Shown: positions 1 to 12,679 of the stretch, one piece after another | Layout of the letters: every line of letters starts with the position of its first letter | Numbering within the stretch: the first letter of the stretch is position 1 | Assembly: GCA_037176705.1 (NCBI GenBank) | Contig: CM073890.1 | Coordinates: forward strand, 100,802,591-100,866,590 | Origin: Molossus alvarezi | Lineage: Eukaryota > Chordata > Mammalia > Chiroptera > Molossidae | DNA: 64,000 nucleotides | Reading direction: 5' to 3' | Notes under the pieces: generated by a model | Database searches by the model: none | What the model saw: the letters and a program-made list of their open reading frames with translations, nothing else | Told to the model about the DNA's origin: nothing | Made by a program: the position numbers and the translations under genes

Positions 1-339
1 TTATAATAGCTGCTTTAAATCCCTTCTCTGATAAAATCAATATGGATGTCTTCTTTGGGAAACATTTCTGTTGGCTGCTGATTCTTCACATATCTAGTCA
101 TACTTTTATTGTATGTTGGGCAATGTAAATATATTGGGGGATTTTGATTCTAGTTATATTTCTCTGAGATGTGCTATTTGTTCAATCAGTGAGGTTATAT
201 TGGTTGGACTCAAACTCCAAACTCTGTTGCCTTCATGACGGGCAGCAACTAAAAACCCCTTCCAGCTTCCTGCTGCTTTATATTTTGGGCTCCTTGGTAG
301 CCCATTAATGCTGGACCAGATCAATGTTGAATCATGAAA

Positions 340-574
340 TTTTTTTTTTTTTCATCCATACCCGAGGACATTTTTCCATTTTTTGTTCAGATAGAGTGTG
401 GGGGGGGGAGAAACATCAACGTGAAAGGGACACATTGAGTGGTTGCCACCCGCACAACCAAACCAGGTCTGGGACAAACTGCAACCGAGGTATGCGCCCT
501 TAGCGGGAACCCAACCTGGGTCTCTCCGGACCGCAGGCCGACACTCTAACTGCTGAGCCAAACCGGCCAGGGCT
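340..574 (-). mobile_element. Ves SINE, full length (cctcgggt-tail subtype)
   Basis: On the minus strand this reads from a tRNA-derived head (gccctggccggtttggctcag, ending near 573) through a CT/GT-rich body to an A-rich tail, seen here as a T run from 340. The flanks carry a 9-bp direct duplication, aatcatgaa, at 330-338 and 575-583, the mark of LINE-1-driven insertion. Ves SINEs are pol III-transcribed, non-coding and typical of microbats. An open frame of about 70 codons across it is incidental. Confidence 0.95.
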
Positions 575-1474
575 AATCATGAATTTTTCAAATCTGATAT
601 ATAGAGTTTATCCCTTAATCCAAGTGCAACTCCTTTATTTCCAGTGTGTTTCTCCTTAATTTTCCAGCCTCAATATACCAGCCTGAAAATCAGTATGCCA
701 ACCTCCTGCCTCTTACATCATAGAGATTTGGAGAGAACCTTCCAGCAAAATTCTGAAATTATATAAATTTCACCTGGTGCACTTTGTATCTTTCAGGGGT
801 CATCTTTCTCAACATTCTTCCTGTTTTAGGTCAATAATTAAAGCAAATATATTTTTTAATAGTATATACAGATTTTATAGGTATTATCTATGGGACAGTT
901 TGTCTATACAGTTTTTCTGTCATTACAGGTAAAATCTCAAATTAGGTTTTAAATTTGAAGATATTTTTAAGTTAAAATGTATACTGACAGAAAATGTAAC
1001 ATTAAAACTGTTCTGGTTGAATAAAGACATGGGAATAGAACCCTGTCCTTTCTCAATACCAGCATACACAACACAAAATCATTCAGGTAGCAATCCTCAA
1101 AAATTCTAGGTTTCCATAAACAAATGCAAAATAACTTATCTCCACCAAAAAATGAATACATCTGAGAGGAAGCTTGTATATCATCATGCATATGTGCACA
1201 TATGTGGCCAAAACAGTTGACCACCACGTTTCATTACAATCTTCAGGCAAAATTCCAAAGGATATCCTTAAAAAATGCATAACATTTTATATACCTTTGA
1301 GGGTGCTTCCAAATACGTACATGAATTACTATTCACAATACTCCTCCAATAAGCACAGTAATTGTAATTATTGTCATTTTAGTACCATAATTAGTTTTTA
1401 CTTTTACAACAAGACACCATGAAATCATATGGTTAGTAACTATGTATAACAGACTATGTTAAGAATTTTGCAGA
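575..1474. other. Intergenic AT-rich DNA, nothing recognised
   Basis: Short chance open frames occur on both strands around 970-1420. None shows a recognisable domain, splice-site context or codon signal. No repeat family was recognised by eye. Confidence 0.6.
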
Positions 1475-1650
1475 CATTATCTTACTTCACTTCCACCAAA
1501 CATTTTTGACACAGGGGTTATTAGTCTAATTATAAAAACGTGAAAACTGAGGTATCAAGAGATCTTAAGACTTAAGGAGAGGCAGGTAGTAGAAATATGA
1601 TTCACAAATAAAACCCTAGTCTGTATGCCTGTGAAAGCACATTCTTTCAA
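1475..1650 (-). repeat. MIR-like ancient SINE, minus strand
   Basis: The order of short blocks follows an inverted MIR: a 'gaaaactgaggtatcaagag' block, then 'gcaggtagtagaaatatgatt', then 'ccctagtctgtatgcctgtg'. These match the MIR pattern 'gaaactgag', 'agctagtaag', 'gattcgaacccaggtctgtctg'. The copy is strongly diverged with no duplication visible, as expected for a mammal-wide fossil. Confidence 0.65.
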
Positions 1651-2440
1651 ATTGTCTCATCCTGCAATTCCCAGAGAAGGGGAATGTCTTCCCAGTGAAT
1701 TAAATATCTTGACAAGGTATACAGTAATTCTACTATAGACACTGGACTGAGAATCAGTTCTTGCAATGATTGGACTTAGCCATTTTTGTACTATATCTTG
1801 AAAGATAAAGGAGAGAAAGACAATATTAGGACATTTAGTGCAAAGCTAAAATTGCACTGGCTTAACTAAATAAAGATCTGTTTCTCATTTACATAAAATC
1901 TAATGTGTATCAGTACCCTTCTTTTGTTTTGGGTTATAATGTGAACCAATGGTACCATTAATGGTATCACTATGAGGGTAATATTCAAGCAGAGACTTCA
2001 GGGAAGTAAGGGTGAGAGCTATGCAGGTAATTTGGGAAATTGGTTTAGGGTAAGAGACTAATAGCTTCAAGGTCCATAATTAAACTGTTCTGAGCACACT
2101 GGAGAATAAAAAAGAGGCCAGTGTTCTTGATACAGAGGGGAGAACATTATAGAAAGTAAGATAAGGGAGGTAAAGCCTGTAGGTCTTTGAAAGTCATTGC
2201 CTTTACTCTAAATATAATTAAATTCCTATTCTTCAGTTTTCCACATGTGGGCCTAGCACGTATCACTAAAACTTCCACAGTGAAACTTGTAATTATATGT
2301 ACATATTTCCTCTCTTTCTTGAACAGATTCTCAGTATGGTCATTAGCATATGTACAATAAATCTGTTGTGCATTTGGTGCCTAATCAAGACAGAAATGTT
2401 TATTGCATGATTCTTGATAATGTTACCAGACTACAGGGGT
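1651..2440. other. Intergenic DNA, no feature recognised
   Basis: Around 1980-2210 there is a purine-rich stretch in the style of an old degraded interspersed repeat, which I could not assign to a family. No supported gene. Confidence 0.5.
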
Positions 2441-3060
2441 TTGCTCTGCTAAGCAAACCACAGCCCAGTCAAACACAAACAGGACTTTGCAACAAAACAA
2501 GTAGAGGTTTATCAGTTAAGAAAATTGTGTGAAGACAGGATTCAGAGGTAAGCTACTGCTCTCCAATGGCTCCCAGAGGATGGGTTATATGGGGGGCAGG
2601 GGGGCTAATCATCATGTTGGTTAAAGGAGTTTAGGTCCTAGACTCTACTGATTGGTTGGGGCCAGGGTAGGGAGTAGTTGATCATTGACATTAGGTCCTA
2701 ATGTCAGCCATGGTTGGTTCTGTCAGGTTTCATGAGGGTATGTTCTGTAGGTTCAGCTCTTCTGCTTTCATGGGCCTGGGTCTGAAATACAATGAAAGGC
2801 AAGATGTTATCTTTAGTTTGACAAAAACTGTTTTTGCTGTCAGCTGACCTGAGGCTTTGTTCTTAAGCCAGTTTGAGGCTGCCCAGCATCTGATGTCCTT
2901 AAAGGCGTAATAAGACAGGGAGTAGACTGACAGCAAAGAGAAAGTGTCCTGTTAAAGAAATGGAGTTTTTCTGTGGTTACAATACGACTCAGATTTTGTT
3001 CATCTTTGCCTCTTTAATTTTATTGGTCCACTTTGTGGGGATTCTGTCCTCTTTACATAC
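2440..3060. repeat. Unassigned interspersed repeat, possibly an LTR fragment
   Basis: This roughly 600-bp block differs in composition from its AT-rich surroundings. It has G-rich tracts, a repeated 'ttaggtcctaatgtcagcc'-like unit near 2630-2710 and moderate GC. It has the look of an old retroviral LTR or internal fragment, but I found no primer-binding site, polypurine tract or paired ends. The class assignment is a guess. Confidence 0.25.
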
Positions 3061-3858
3061 TTAGAAACACGTCATTCAATTTCCAGTATGATATTCTCTT
3101 TGATGCAAATCAGTTTGGCTCTCTACAGTGAACTCTACCACAAAGTTCAAAGATTAGTCTTTTTGCCAGACCTGGAAATTTGGACACTCTATCCAAGTCA
3201 ATTGATTTTCCCATTTAGCCTCACACTGTATTAATACCGCCTTCAGTTGTGATGCCTGTATGCCACCAGACACCATCCTATGCTGATTCCTAGAGTTCTT
3301 GTTCCTCCAGTTCCACTCGGTCCCAACGAACAGAGCTAACATCAGTGATAATTATTGAGTAGAGGTCATGTATAGTACTGACATCTTGAAGAATGAAAAA
3401 TGATCTGATATATCTCTTAATTGTACAATACTGAGTTGGATTTGAAAGACACTACTATTATGTGATTTATTACTGTAAAAGGATTCAATATATAATGTGC
3501 ACAGTATTTCTACAAAATTGCCACTTACAGTGGCAGTAAAAAAAATAAATAAGACTTTGTGAATTAAAATAATCTGCTTTTTGGGGGGGAAATATATTTT
3601 ACCTTGGTAAGGATAGTCATGCAAACCTCTATAGATTAAGTAAATTAGGAAGAGGAAGTGTGGAGAATTATTCTGAAAGAGAAAAATAGATGAAATAGCA
3701 AATTAAGACTATAACCCAGAGATTTGATATATGTTTAAAATATCTTATTTAATAATAGTATTGAATTTTAACAATATTATTGAATTATTGTGACAACAAA
3801 TAATCCCTAATAACACATCTGTTTTGTTCAAGTAAATGTACTTTTAATATTTTATTTT
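3061..3858. other. Intergenic DNA, nothing recognised
   Basis: Only short chance open frames (minus strand 3154-3342 and 3352-3624), with no protein-family signal. No repeat recognised. Confidence 0.55.
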
Positions 3859-3869
3859 TATTTATTTTA

Positions 3870-4080
3870 TATGTTTGTATTGATTTTGTGGAGAGAGAGG
3901 AAGGGAGAGAGAGATAGAAACATGGATGTGAGAGAGAAACATCATTGATGGGCTACCTCCAGCACGCCCCCTACTGGGGATCAAGCCCACCACCCAGACA
4001 GGTGCTCTGACCGGGAATCAAACCAGGACCTCTCAGTCCATGGGACGACGCTTAATCCACTGAGCCCCACAGGCCAGGCT
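3870..4080 (-). mobile_element. Ves SINE (aaatcaata-tail subtype)
   Basis: The minus strand reads from a tRNA-like head ending near 4080 (ggctcagtggattaagcgtcg) through 'ccccagtagggggcgtgctgg' to a purine-rich segment on the plus strand and an AT-rich tail. The 11-bp duplication tatttatttta at 3859-3869 and 4084-4094 flanks it, although that string is low complexity. Confidence 0.9.
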
Positions 4081-4094
4081 TCATATTTATTTTA

Positions 4095-7000
4095 AAAGCA
4101 ACTTCCATAGATAAACTTTAGTAAAAGAAAAAAAGTAACAGTTTGCTGCCAAATATGTCATAGATTCTATTAATCATTCATTTGATTAGAGATCACATAG
4201 ACTGTTGAACAGCTTTCAAATGAAAGCCCATAGAGAAAAATACATCAATACAAATAAACTACAATTTATTTTATTGTACTGAATTGCATACTATATTTCT
4301 AAGCCAGAGCCTATAAAAAGGTAATACTCTTTGAATAAAAAGTATATTTTTTTCTAAAGTAAAATTTATTTATTTCTACATGGTGCCTATTTTTTCTAAG
4401 TCTGTGTCTTAAAAGAAAAAAAAAAAGGCAGCATTGGTTCAGGAAATGAACAAAGTTTTCCTAAGTTAAATTGCAGATTTTTTTTTAACATTGTAATGTT
4501 TTCTTCAAGGCTTGGTCTGTGTTTCCCTATAGATTGGTTCTGGAAATTGATAGATATTGAAATTTATTATAGAAGAGCTAGAAAGTTTTCCTCTTCTCAA
4601 TCTGCTGATCCAAAAATGCTTTTGGGTTTTCTTTTACAGACTAATTAACTGTGAATACCTAACAATTCATTCAGCTAAATATTTAAATATGTTTCGTCTG
4701 CCGCCTCCTTCAGAAAGTGCATATTACTGAGCAAAAGGTGTTTCTCACACTTCCCAGAGCAGCAGTGTTCAAAGATGCAGGTGTTAGTTTGTGCCCCTAA
4801 ACATTTTCATGGAGCACGCAGGCATATAGAATATTAGGAGAAGCGGGCAGGAAAATAATTTAAGGGAATATTACAATTATTGCAGGAAAATGATAAGTAT
4901 ATGAACTAATAAGTAATAGCAATAGAGAAGAATAGACTTTACACATTTGGAAAGTTTCTGACCAGTTCTCAGGGGAATAAGAAAAAATTGACATAATTTA
5001 GAGGTTTGTTTGGGCAACTGAAGGAATGTTCATGACATTAAGTAAAATGGACAATAATTATAAAAGAATTTAGAAGGATGGAACTGACCTTTCTGAACAC
5101 ATGTGCTCTTCCACAGACTGTCTGGGCTGAGAACGAGCTGGTAGGTCAGGGAGCTGTGGAAAGACAAGGCAGGACTATCTGGAGGCTCGTTTGCTCTGCC
5201 TGTATTTATTGGGTAGACTGGTTCAAAAGGTCCAAGGTAGCTCAATTAAATAAACAAGCAAAACTGATGCCTGCTGAGACCAAGAAGCAGCTATAAAGCT
5301 GCATAGGTGCTTCCAATACTCCTGACTAAAAACATTTTGCGCATCATGGGAATGAAGCCATGTTTTAACAAAATATCCACTGCAGAGAACAGACCAGCCA
5401 TCCCGAGTCCGAGCTGTCTAATAAATAATATGGTTCATGGGCATTGTGATCACTCCACTAATTCTCTTATTTTAAGAATCTTCCCTGTAAACCCTCGTCA
5501 TTCATGTGCCTCTTCACTTTTTTCACACCTGTTTTTAACTTCTCTTCAAATATGCCCAATTGAAATCTCTTTATTGCAAAGCTTTCCAGTTTGGGGTGGG
5601 GGAGGGGAGAGGTAGTATTCTGAGTCCCTAATATTGATTTCATTAATTAAAAGAGAAATCTTGAGGCTTGGACTACCTGACTCTGCATTTACAAATGGGG
5701 AAACTGAACAGTCATTGAAATTTACCGTGGAGAATTTCAGATAAGAATATATATAAAACTCCTAGCTCAGAAAACTGGGCTGTTCCATGCATTACACTGA
5801 TTCCCTAGGGAGATATTTTGAAGGGACTTAAAGGCTTCCTAGTTATGCATTCCAGCTTTATAAAACTTTGAACAATGAAAGGTTCTCACCTGTAAAATAT
5901 ATAATGATGGTATCACAGGGTTACTTTGATAGCTAATACGTAACATGCATCTGTACTTCATAGCATTCAAAATCTTAGCTTTTACTGTTGTTATTATTAT
6001 TATTTGTTCTGGACTGAACTTTTTGAAGTCCTGGACTTTAATCATAGGTATATTCCCAATGCCTAAAACAATATATGTGAAACACTAGGGATATATATAT
6101 ATATACCTCTTTAAGGAATTAACCATTTATTCATATTACTTGACTCCACTGATTTTTCCCTTTGAAAGACCATGGAAAACTGACATTAAGAGAAAATTTG
6201 AAGGAATACAGTCCTGAATGTGCAGTAATACTTGTCAAAGAGTAAAGAAAATAATGTCATGTTTAAATATCTATAGCTTTTTATCAAACACTAAATGTTG
6301 TCCCTATATTTGTGCTCATTCCATCATTTTCTTTCCTTAAATTACCTCTTGTGCTATACCTTTGAGATCTGAATATTATAAGAATTATCTTTTAGCATAT
6401 GATATAGTATTAAAAACTTCTTTATTGTTTTTGTGCCTCACTAAATATTCTGAGAGACTACTATGTATACAAAGTTAAATATAAGTATATAATTCTGGAA
6501 GATATTTTAACTTTATCTAAATTCATGATAAAACTAATTTAAGATACATATTTTGTCATTATAACATTTACCTTTACTCCTTGACAATTATATCAAAATT
6601 CTTCACACAGAATTGCATTCTATGTATATAATATTTGTTAAAACTATTATTTTCTAGTAGCTACAAATCATGATTTATATTTGATGGTGTCTTTAATTTT
6701 ATTTAATACATGTGTCTTCATTTCTGACCCCCCCCAAACAAAAATGCAAAATAACAGAAATCATATTTATGGCATAACAGAATGGTGAAACTAGAATATC
6801 TCATTTTCAAACATATTTATAAGCACGTTAAGCAAATACTACTATATAATTGTGAACAACAGAACAGCCCTCTTTCTCAGACTAATTATTTATTTATCTC
6901 ATTGTCCTTATCGGTGCCCATTATGTCAAAATAGTAATTTATAGTTCAGTTCTGGGACACTTCTTAGGCACAAAAGTGTTCTTCCAAATTTTTGTTCTTT

Positions 7001-7333
7001 TAGATAAAATCTAAAGGGTAAAAAATGTAAAGAATTCTAATTTTTACTACCTAATTCAATCCCAATTACAAATTAAGTAAACACAAAAACAACTAAAATA
7101 CACCATAAATGGGGAGGACTAGAAAATGAAATAAAACAGTTGCAATGTCCTTCCATTCCAGTCGTCTAAATGTCAAACGATGCTCCAGGATATTGCCGTC
7201 ATTTGATTGTATTAACGTTTTCAAATCCCAAAAAAACATTTGTTTTGTAAATTGGAACATATTTATTACTTTGAGTTTGTGATTGAATTAATATCATTGA
7301 TATTAAGGTGTTAGGGTGAAAAAGGAAAGAGAT
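4095..7333. other. Intergenic DNA, AT-rich
   Basis: Open frames near 5030-5615 are short and carry no recognisable domain. A TA run lies at 6090-6107. The stretch 6005-6075 ('cctggactttaatcataggt', 'cccaatgcctaaaacaat') resembles the 3' end of an L2 LINE but is too diverged for a firm call. No gene supported. Confidence 0.5.
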
Positions 7334-7349
7334 AAAAAACATAAATATA

Positions 7350-7442
7350 GACATGGACAACAAAGCTGGGGACAGGGCAGGGAGGATGGGGGGATCAGTG
7401 CGGGGGAAAGGAGACACATCTGTAACAAAAATAAATTAATTA
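7350..7442 (+). mobile_element. Extremely 5'-truncated LINE-1 tail
   Basis: Only about 93 bp of LINE-1 3' UTR is present: 'catggacaacaaagctgggg', 'ggagacacatctgtaacaaa' and an A-rich end. It matches the 3' UTR of the long LINE-1 at 47.84-54.05 kb. A 16-bp duplication, aaaaaacataaatata, lies at 7334-7349 and 7443-7458; the second copy runs on from the poly-A tail. Confidence 0.85.
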
Positions 7443-7458
7443 AAAAAACATAAATATA

Positions 7459-9449
7459 ACTTTGATTTTATATGAAGTATAGGAGGAATAACCCATAAAA
7501 CCAATCCTACTTGTTAGCTAAATTATAAGCTGTTCAAATCAGCCAGGCATTTCCCCCTATCCAAAAAGAATCAAAGAACTTTAAATACTGCCATAAAAAT
7601 TGTACAGTGAAACCATCACACATATGGTCTTATCAGAACATAGTCTCTTTCCTAAGTGAAAATAACCTCCTTCTGAGAATACGAATCTGACTAGAAACCC
7701 CATTCTTGGTTCTCTGCAGAAGCTGCAAAGCACTTACGGGCCTATTCAACCACCAGATAGGCAGAATTTGAGGGAAGTCCATTCCTGAAATGTATCTTTA
7801 TTTCCTGATGTGCTTATTGCCAATGTTATTTTAGCTGTTAGAGTGTCTTAAAGACATAAAAGCAGTTGGCTAGATGTTCTAAAGATGATGGCAGTAGCCT
7901 GCAGCTTAGATAAACACTATAGGTCCATGCACATTGCTGCAATAAAGCAGAACATCGCAAACACCCAGCTTATATAAAACTTAATAACCTCAGCTTGGAA
8001 GATACTTTTAAACATTTGCTAAAATTACTTCACAAGCAGGCATGTTCACTATAAAATCATTGTAATGGAGAAATAAAGCAGGGGTACAGTATTAAAAACA
8101 AAACAAAACAAAAAACAAGAGTCTCCTAAACAATTCCATTTAAGCATCTAAATAAGAACTAGGGTTATCTTGTTATCTTAATGCAATTTACAAAGTTTCT
8201 TTACATGAAGATGTCATTTATAGCTTTCTGGTAGAGATAATTATCTTATTAAATTTTGTGTTGTTTCCAAGAACTCTCATGTTTTTGTAATATCTAAATG
8301 AGTCTCTGACCTGTTTACCTACCTGTTATATGTGCTTGTGAGTGTGCATGCGTACTATCCTTACAACCATATGGGCACATGTTTCTTACCAGTTTTATAT
8401 AGAATACAATGCTTATTATTGACTGGGCATTATTGTTCAGAGGGGAGAATCAGTTGTATTGGAAGAAGAAAGGTGTCAAGCTAATTAGCAGACATTTGTT
8501 TGTGATTAGTGAATTAGGGTAAACTTCCAAATCCAGACTAGCCTGGAATCGAACTGCCTGAGTGTTCTCCCAGTGAATTGCTGATTTCTTATTTTCTATA
8601 AAAAGAAAGAAAAATTGAAGGGGACAAATACCCCCAGAGGAACATGAACCTACATTGTACATACGTAGCCACAGGCCAGATTTCTGGGGGACAATGGGAA
8701 GATGAAGGCCCAATGAATTCTCTTGCTGATCCTGTTTTGAGAACTTTCACTTTCCTCAGTGGATCCTATTCCCTACTGCATTCAGCATAAAGTTGAAGAA
8801 TTGACCTTGAGCCTTGAACTTGGTAGTTGGTGGTAACCATGAAGGGTCCACTTTGTCCAATAATGTAAAAATGCAAAAATGAATATATACACAGATACAC
8901 TCATCCATTTGATTTTTTTAAAAAAGAATATATTTTAATATCCTGTGGAAATGATTCATCTTATGTCCTACAGAAATACTGGGCAAAAGTATGTGGATAG
9001 TATGATATGTGCCATCTTGGACCATGCTCTTAAAAGTTATACATGCAGATTCTGTTAACTTTCTCCCTCCCTGACTCAGGAAGGTGCTGAAAACTTGCAG
9101 ATTCCTTGGACCTTGAGATGGAAGCTCTCTGTCAGCTCTGAATCGTGAACCAGGGAACTGCACACAAACAGCAGTAAAGTGTGTTTCTTGCTTAAATCAC
9201 CACCGATTGTTGGAGTGGCACAAATTGCTTCCTTCTGATAAGTTCCCATAAGAGGTAGGTCATTTGCATAACCCCATTCATAGATTTCTTATTAAAATGC
9301 ACAGAAATCTAATATCTAAACTAGATTAAAATGATCAAATGTGCGGTTATATATTCAATATATATCTATTACTAATTTTGTGTTGCAAAACTGCACAAGA
9401 AGTTTAACTTTTTTTTTTTTTTTTTAGCAAATAACCATTAAAGCAGGAA
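7459..9449. other. Intergenic DNA, nothing recognised
   Basis: Minus-strand frames at 8450-8713 and 8918-9163 lack domain signals. A T run sits near 9409-9425. No repeat family recognised. Confidence 0.55.
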
Positions 9450-9647
9450 ACAGAACCTCAGAGGGAAGGGGGAGGGGGGCCAGGAAGAGATAAACTCAAG
9501 AACTTATATGCATATGTGCATAACCAATTGACATAGTGTAGTGAAGGGGGGTTGGGTTGGTTAGGATCAGAGAGGAGGGGGTCAGTGAGCAGGGAAACAG
9601 GGGACATCTGTAATATTTTCAACAATAAAGATTAAAAAAAAAAAAAA
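9450..9647 (+). mobile_element. HAL1-type 3' end, 5'-truncated
   Basis: The 3' end reads 'gacatctgtaatattttcaa', 'caataaagatt' and then an A run. This matches the 3' end of the HAL1 copy at 41.97-44.64 kb ('gacatctgtaatacattcaa', 'caataaagat') better than the LINE-1 end. Internal 'acttatatgcatatgtgcat' and 'aaccaattgacatag' blocks also agree. The left boundary and target duplication are unclear. Confidence 0.75.
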
Positions 9648-11160
9648 ACCATCAACTCATGGTATTCCATGCAATGCTAAAATAAATTTATTGTTTTAAC
9701 TACTTTGGTTGAGTATCAGTGACGAATTTCAGTGAAGACCTGAACAAATACATTTAAATAATCCTCAATTTCCTTTGGTTCACATATGTCTCCAGTTATC
9801 CAAGGGAATTACTAATCTTGACTAGGTTCCTCTCAGCTGGGTTGCTCCCTCCCCTAAAAACCTATCCAAACAATAACACTGGCACTCAGTTCTTAGCTCT
9901 TTCACACAGAGGAAGAGGAGTTAAGCATGTTCAGAAAGCAAAAACCAGTACCCTGGCTGATGCTGCTAATGTTTCTTATATCATAATGTTAACTATGTTC
10001 TGAGATGTACAAGAGCTTTTGTTATAAAAATATTTTTCAGGATAGACTTGGGTTCCCTGACGGCTTGAGTTCCCAAGTCAATGAACTCTGCGTACTGCAG
10101 CATTTATGCAGCAGCATTTATGTAACATCATTTGTGCAAGTCAGGACCCGGTGCAGTGTTTCTCAGCATATTCTCCAGTGTGTGCTTGACCTGGGCCCCG
10201 AGGCTGAGGCAACTAAATGACTCCATTTTTATCACCAATGGACCTTCCTCGATATTTTCCAATAATAGGTTAATTACCCCTAGAAGTAAAGGGATTTTGC
10301 CTAAGATTATGGTTGCCCACATGTTGGGAGGCATTTGCAGTTTCCAGTATCCGTATTTGCAGGTATTCCTGAGCCGGGTTAATAATGCTAATTTTAACTT
10401 CTGTCATCGCTGTCACACCCACTATTGTACCAGTCCCCTGAGCGAGGGGGGGGGGGGGCACAAGGGGGAAGGGGCTTCTGTCTTTAAAATCAGTCCAGCA
10501 AGAAGAATCTGGTGCTGAGGATCTGGGGAAGCTGTACCCCCCAGCCCGCCGGTGTAATGAAGTGCCCCTTTACAATTCGGCTGTGTCTCTGGTTATCTTG
10601 CTGACACGTTACAACATACTGAGCAGGTTCCGATCCTGGAGAGGTAAATATAACTGAAGTGTTTGGAGAAGTGAGGGGCAATCAGTGCCTGGAAAGAGCA
10701 CTTAGCTATGTTTTTAACCATAAATGTCAAAGAGCAGGGCCGTAAGTGTTTCTCTCTGTTTCTGGAAAGTGTTCTGAATTTGAACACCTTTCTTCTTGTT
10801 TTCCCTTGGGCTCTGGAATGAGAAGAGATGGATAGTGAACTGAGCTTCCAGCATTTATTGCCTTAACACAGTACTTTGAGTAGTAAAACCTTTGTGTGTG
10901 TTTTCCCATTGCATCATGTGCAATGATATCCCAATTATTACAAGCTCTTGTACCCTGTTAAGTGCGGTTGTTCCACATTTATCCAGGCTCGAGGATTGCT
11001 AACTGAAATATACTTTGGGTGTGGGAGATATTATGTAGCAGACTCTCCTGGAATTAATTCTCTTTTAGTTTTTTCTCTGTCATGCAGGCAGCGATTCTGG
11101 CCTTTCAGATGCTGCACAGAAATGGCAAATCCTGACTTCCAACAGCATGCCTTTAAAAAT
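9648..11160. other. Intergenic DNA with an unexplained mid-GC block
   Basis: From about 10040 to 10700 the composition becomes GC-balanced, with several CpG and a G run near 10447-10458. Overlapping short open frames exist on both strands, the longest 128 codons at 10132-10518, plus strand. None resembles a known protein. I could not assign the block to a repeat family or an exon. Confidence 0.45.
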
Positions 11161-11170
11161 GTTTACTGCG

Positions 11171-11441
11171 TCCTGGCTGGTTTGGCTCAGTGGTTGGAGC
11201 GTCAACCCGCGGACCAGAGAGTCCCGGGTTCGGTTCCCGCTAAGGGCACGTACCTTGGTTGCGGTTTGTCCCCGGCCCTGGCTGGGGTCGTGTGGGTGGC
11301 AACCACTCGATGTGTCTCTCTCTTGTCAGTGTTTCTCTCTCTCTCTCTCTCTTCTTCCCTCCCTCCCTCTCTCCCATTCTATCTGAAGATAAATACAAAA
11401 ATGTCCTGGGGTGAGGATAAAAATAAAAAAAAGAAAACAAA
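11171..11441 (+). mobile_element. Ves SINE, full length (cctcgggt-tail subtype)
   Basis: The tRNA-like head carries the pol III A-box region 'tttggctcagtggttgg' and the B-box 'gggttcggttcc'. A long CT tract and the tail 'atgtcctggggtgaggat' with an A-rich end follow. Flanks gtttactgc (11161-11169) and gttaactgc (11444-11452) form a 9-bp duplication with one difference. The 166-codon frame running through it is incidental. Confidence 0.95.
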
Positions 11442-11452
11442 AGGTTAACTGC

Positions 11453-12500
11453 TAGCTGACTAAAATGCATCATTGACAGTGTCTAGTATCATATTTCCAG
11501 GTTTGTGTGTTAATCCAATAAATATTTCCTAAACACTGCTATTAGTTATTTACCCTTTTCGGTTTCAGAGTTACAAAAGTAATCTGACCCTTGGGGGTTG
11601 CAAATACATATCAGGAAGTCAGGTAATGGCTCACTTAATTGATTATCAGGAAGTCAAGTGATTGCTACTGTATTTGGACTCCATCAAAAGTCAGGCACAT
11701 TAGCCAAGTTCCTATGGAGATAAAAGGAAGGAACATCGAGAGAAAGCAAACACAACGTTCTCACAAATGTGTGTAAAGTGAATAATTTTGCTACTTTTAT
11801 TCCAATTTCTCATTCCTCGTTGACTCAGTGGTGACTATATGTATGGAGTGTGGTTAATGGAATAAACTGACTTCTCACAAGCGCACTAGCCCAGGGCTCC
11901 TTCAACACACACTCAAACGTGCACCGTCACACAGGACCAGACATTACTGCCGATCACAGGAAACCAGGCCTGTGCTCACTGCACAGAGACAGTTAGAATG
12001 AATTCTATCGAGCTCCAGGAATCAGAAAGGAAACACATCTAAAGAGAGGAAGTAATTTTTGACAGTATAAAGTGAGTAGAATCCAGACGGATGACATTAC
12101 CAGGGTAGAGTGAGAAACATTGTCTCCCGGAGATGTGGGCCAGGAGGATCCAGGCACAATTGCACATGACGCCGGAAAAGACCAAAGCAGGTCTGCCTGG
12201 TAGATCCTCTTTTTTCAGACTTACTAATTGATCACATCCAGAAGCAGTTGTCTGTTATCTTCTTCATTGGTCTCAAAGCAAAGAAAACGTCCTGGTCCTG
12301 GATCTCTTACCGATTTCCGAATCACAATCTGTACCGTCAGCGAAGCAGCCCGGGCATTAATGCTGCACTCCACCCCCACTGCCTTACAATTCCCGAGTGG
12401 TTCAGCACGACAGAAATCACTTGGTTAGATAAAACTGACCTTGAAGAGTAATTTTATGTGACCGACCATTTATTCGAATTCCTTTTTCAATTATTTATTT
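11453..12500. other. Intergenic DNA, nothing firmly recognised
   Basis: A short near-direct repeat of 'atcaggaagtca' occurs near 11610 and 11646. The stretch 12280-12440 holds several CpG and short frames, which may be part of an old transposon. No gene supported. Confidence 0.45.
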
Positions 12501-12513
12501 CATTTTTTTAAAT

Positions 12514-12666
12514 TAATTTATTTTTGTTACAGATGTTTCTTCTTTTCCCCCATTGACACCCTCCTCCCCGTTCCCCCACCCCGTCCCCAGCTTTGTTGTC
12601 TATGTCCATCGGTTATGCGTACATGCATGTAAGTTCTGTGGTTTACCCCTTGCCTCCACCCTATTC
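12514..12666 (-). mobile_element. 5'-truncated LINE-1 tail, minus strand
   Basis: This is about 150 bp of LINE-1 3' UTR, antisense: 'ttgttacagatgtttcttct', C-rich tract, 'cagctttgttgtctatgtcc'. It is closely similar to 47.84-48.00 kb. It is bounded by a 13-bp exact duplication, catttttttaaat, at 12501-12513 and 12667-12679. Confidence 0.9.
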
Positions 12667-12679
12667 CATTTTTTTAAAT

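Noticed and set aside
11171..11260. tRNA gene suggested by A-box and B-box
   Set aside because: Part of a full Ves SINE with tail and target duplication; the tRNA fold is not maintained. The same reasoning applies to the other SINE heads.
10948..11448. 166-codon plus-strand open frame
   Set aside because: The second half is translated Ves SINE including its CT tract and tail; the first half shows no domain.
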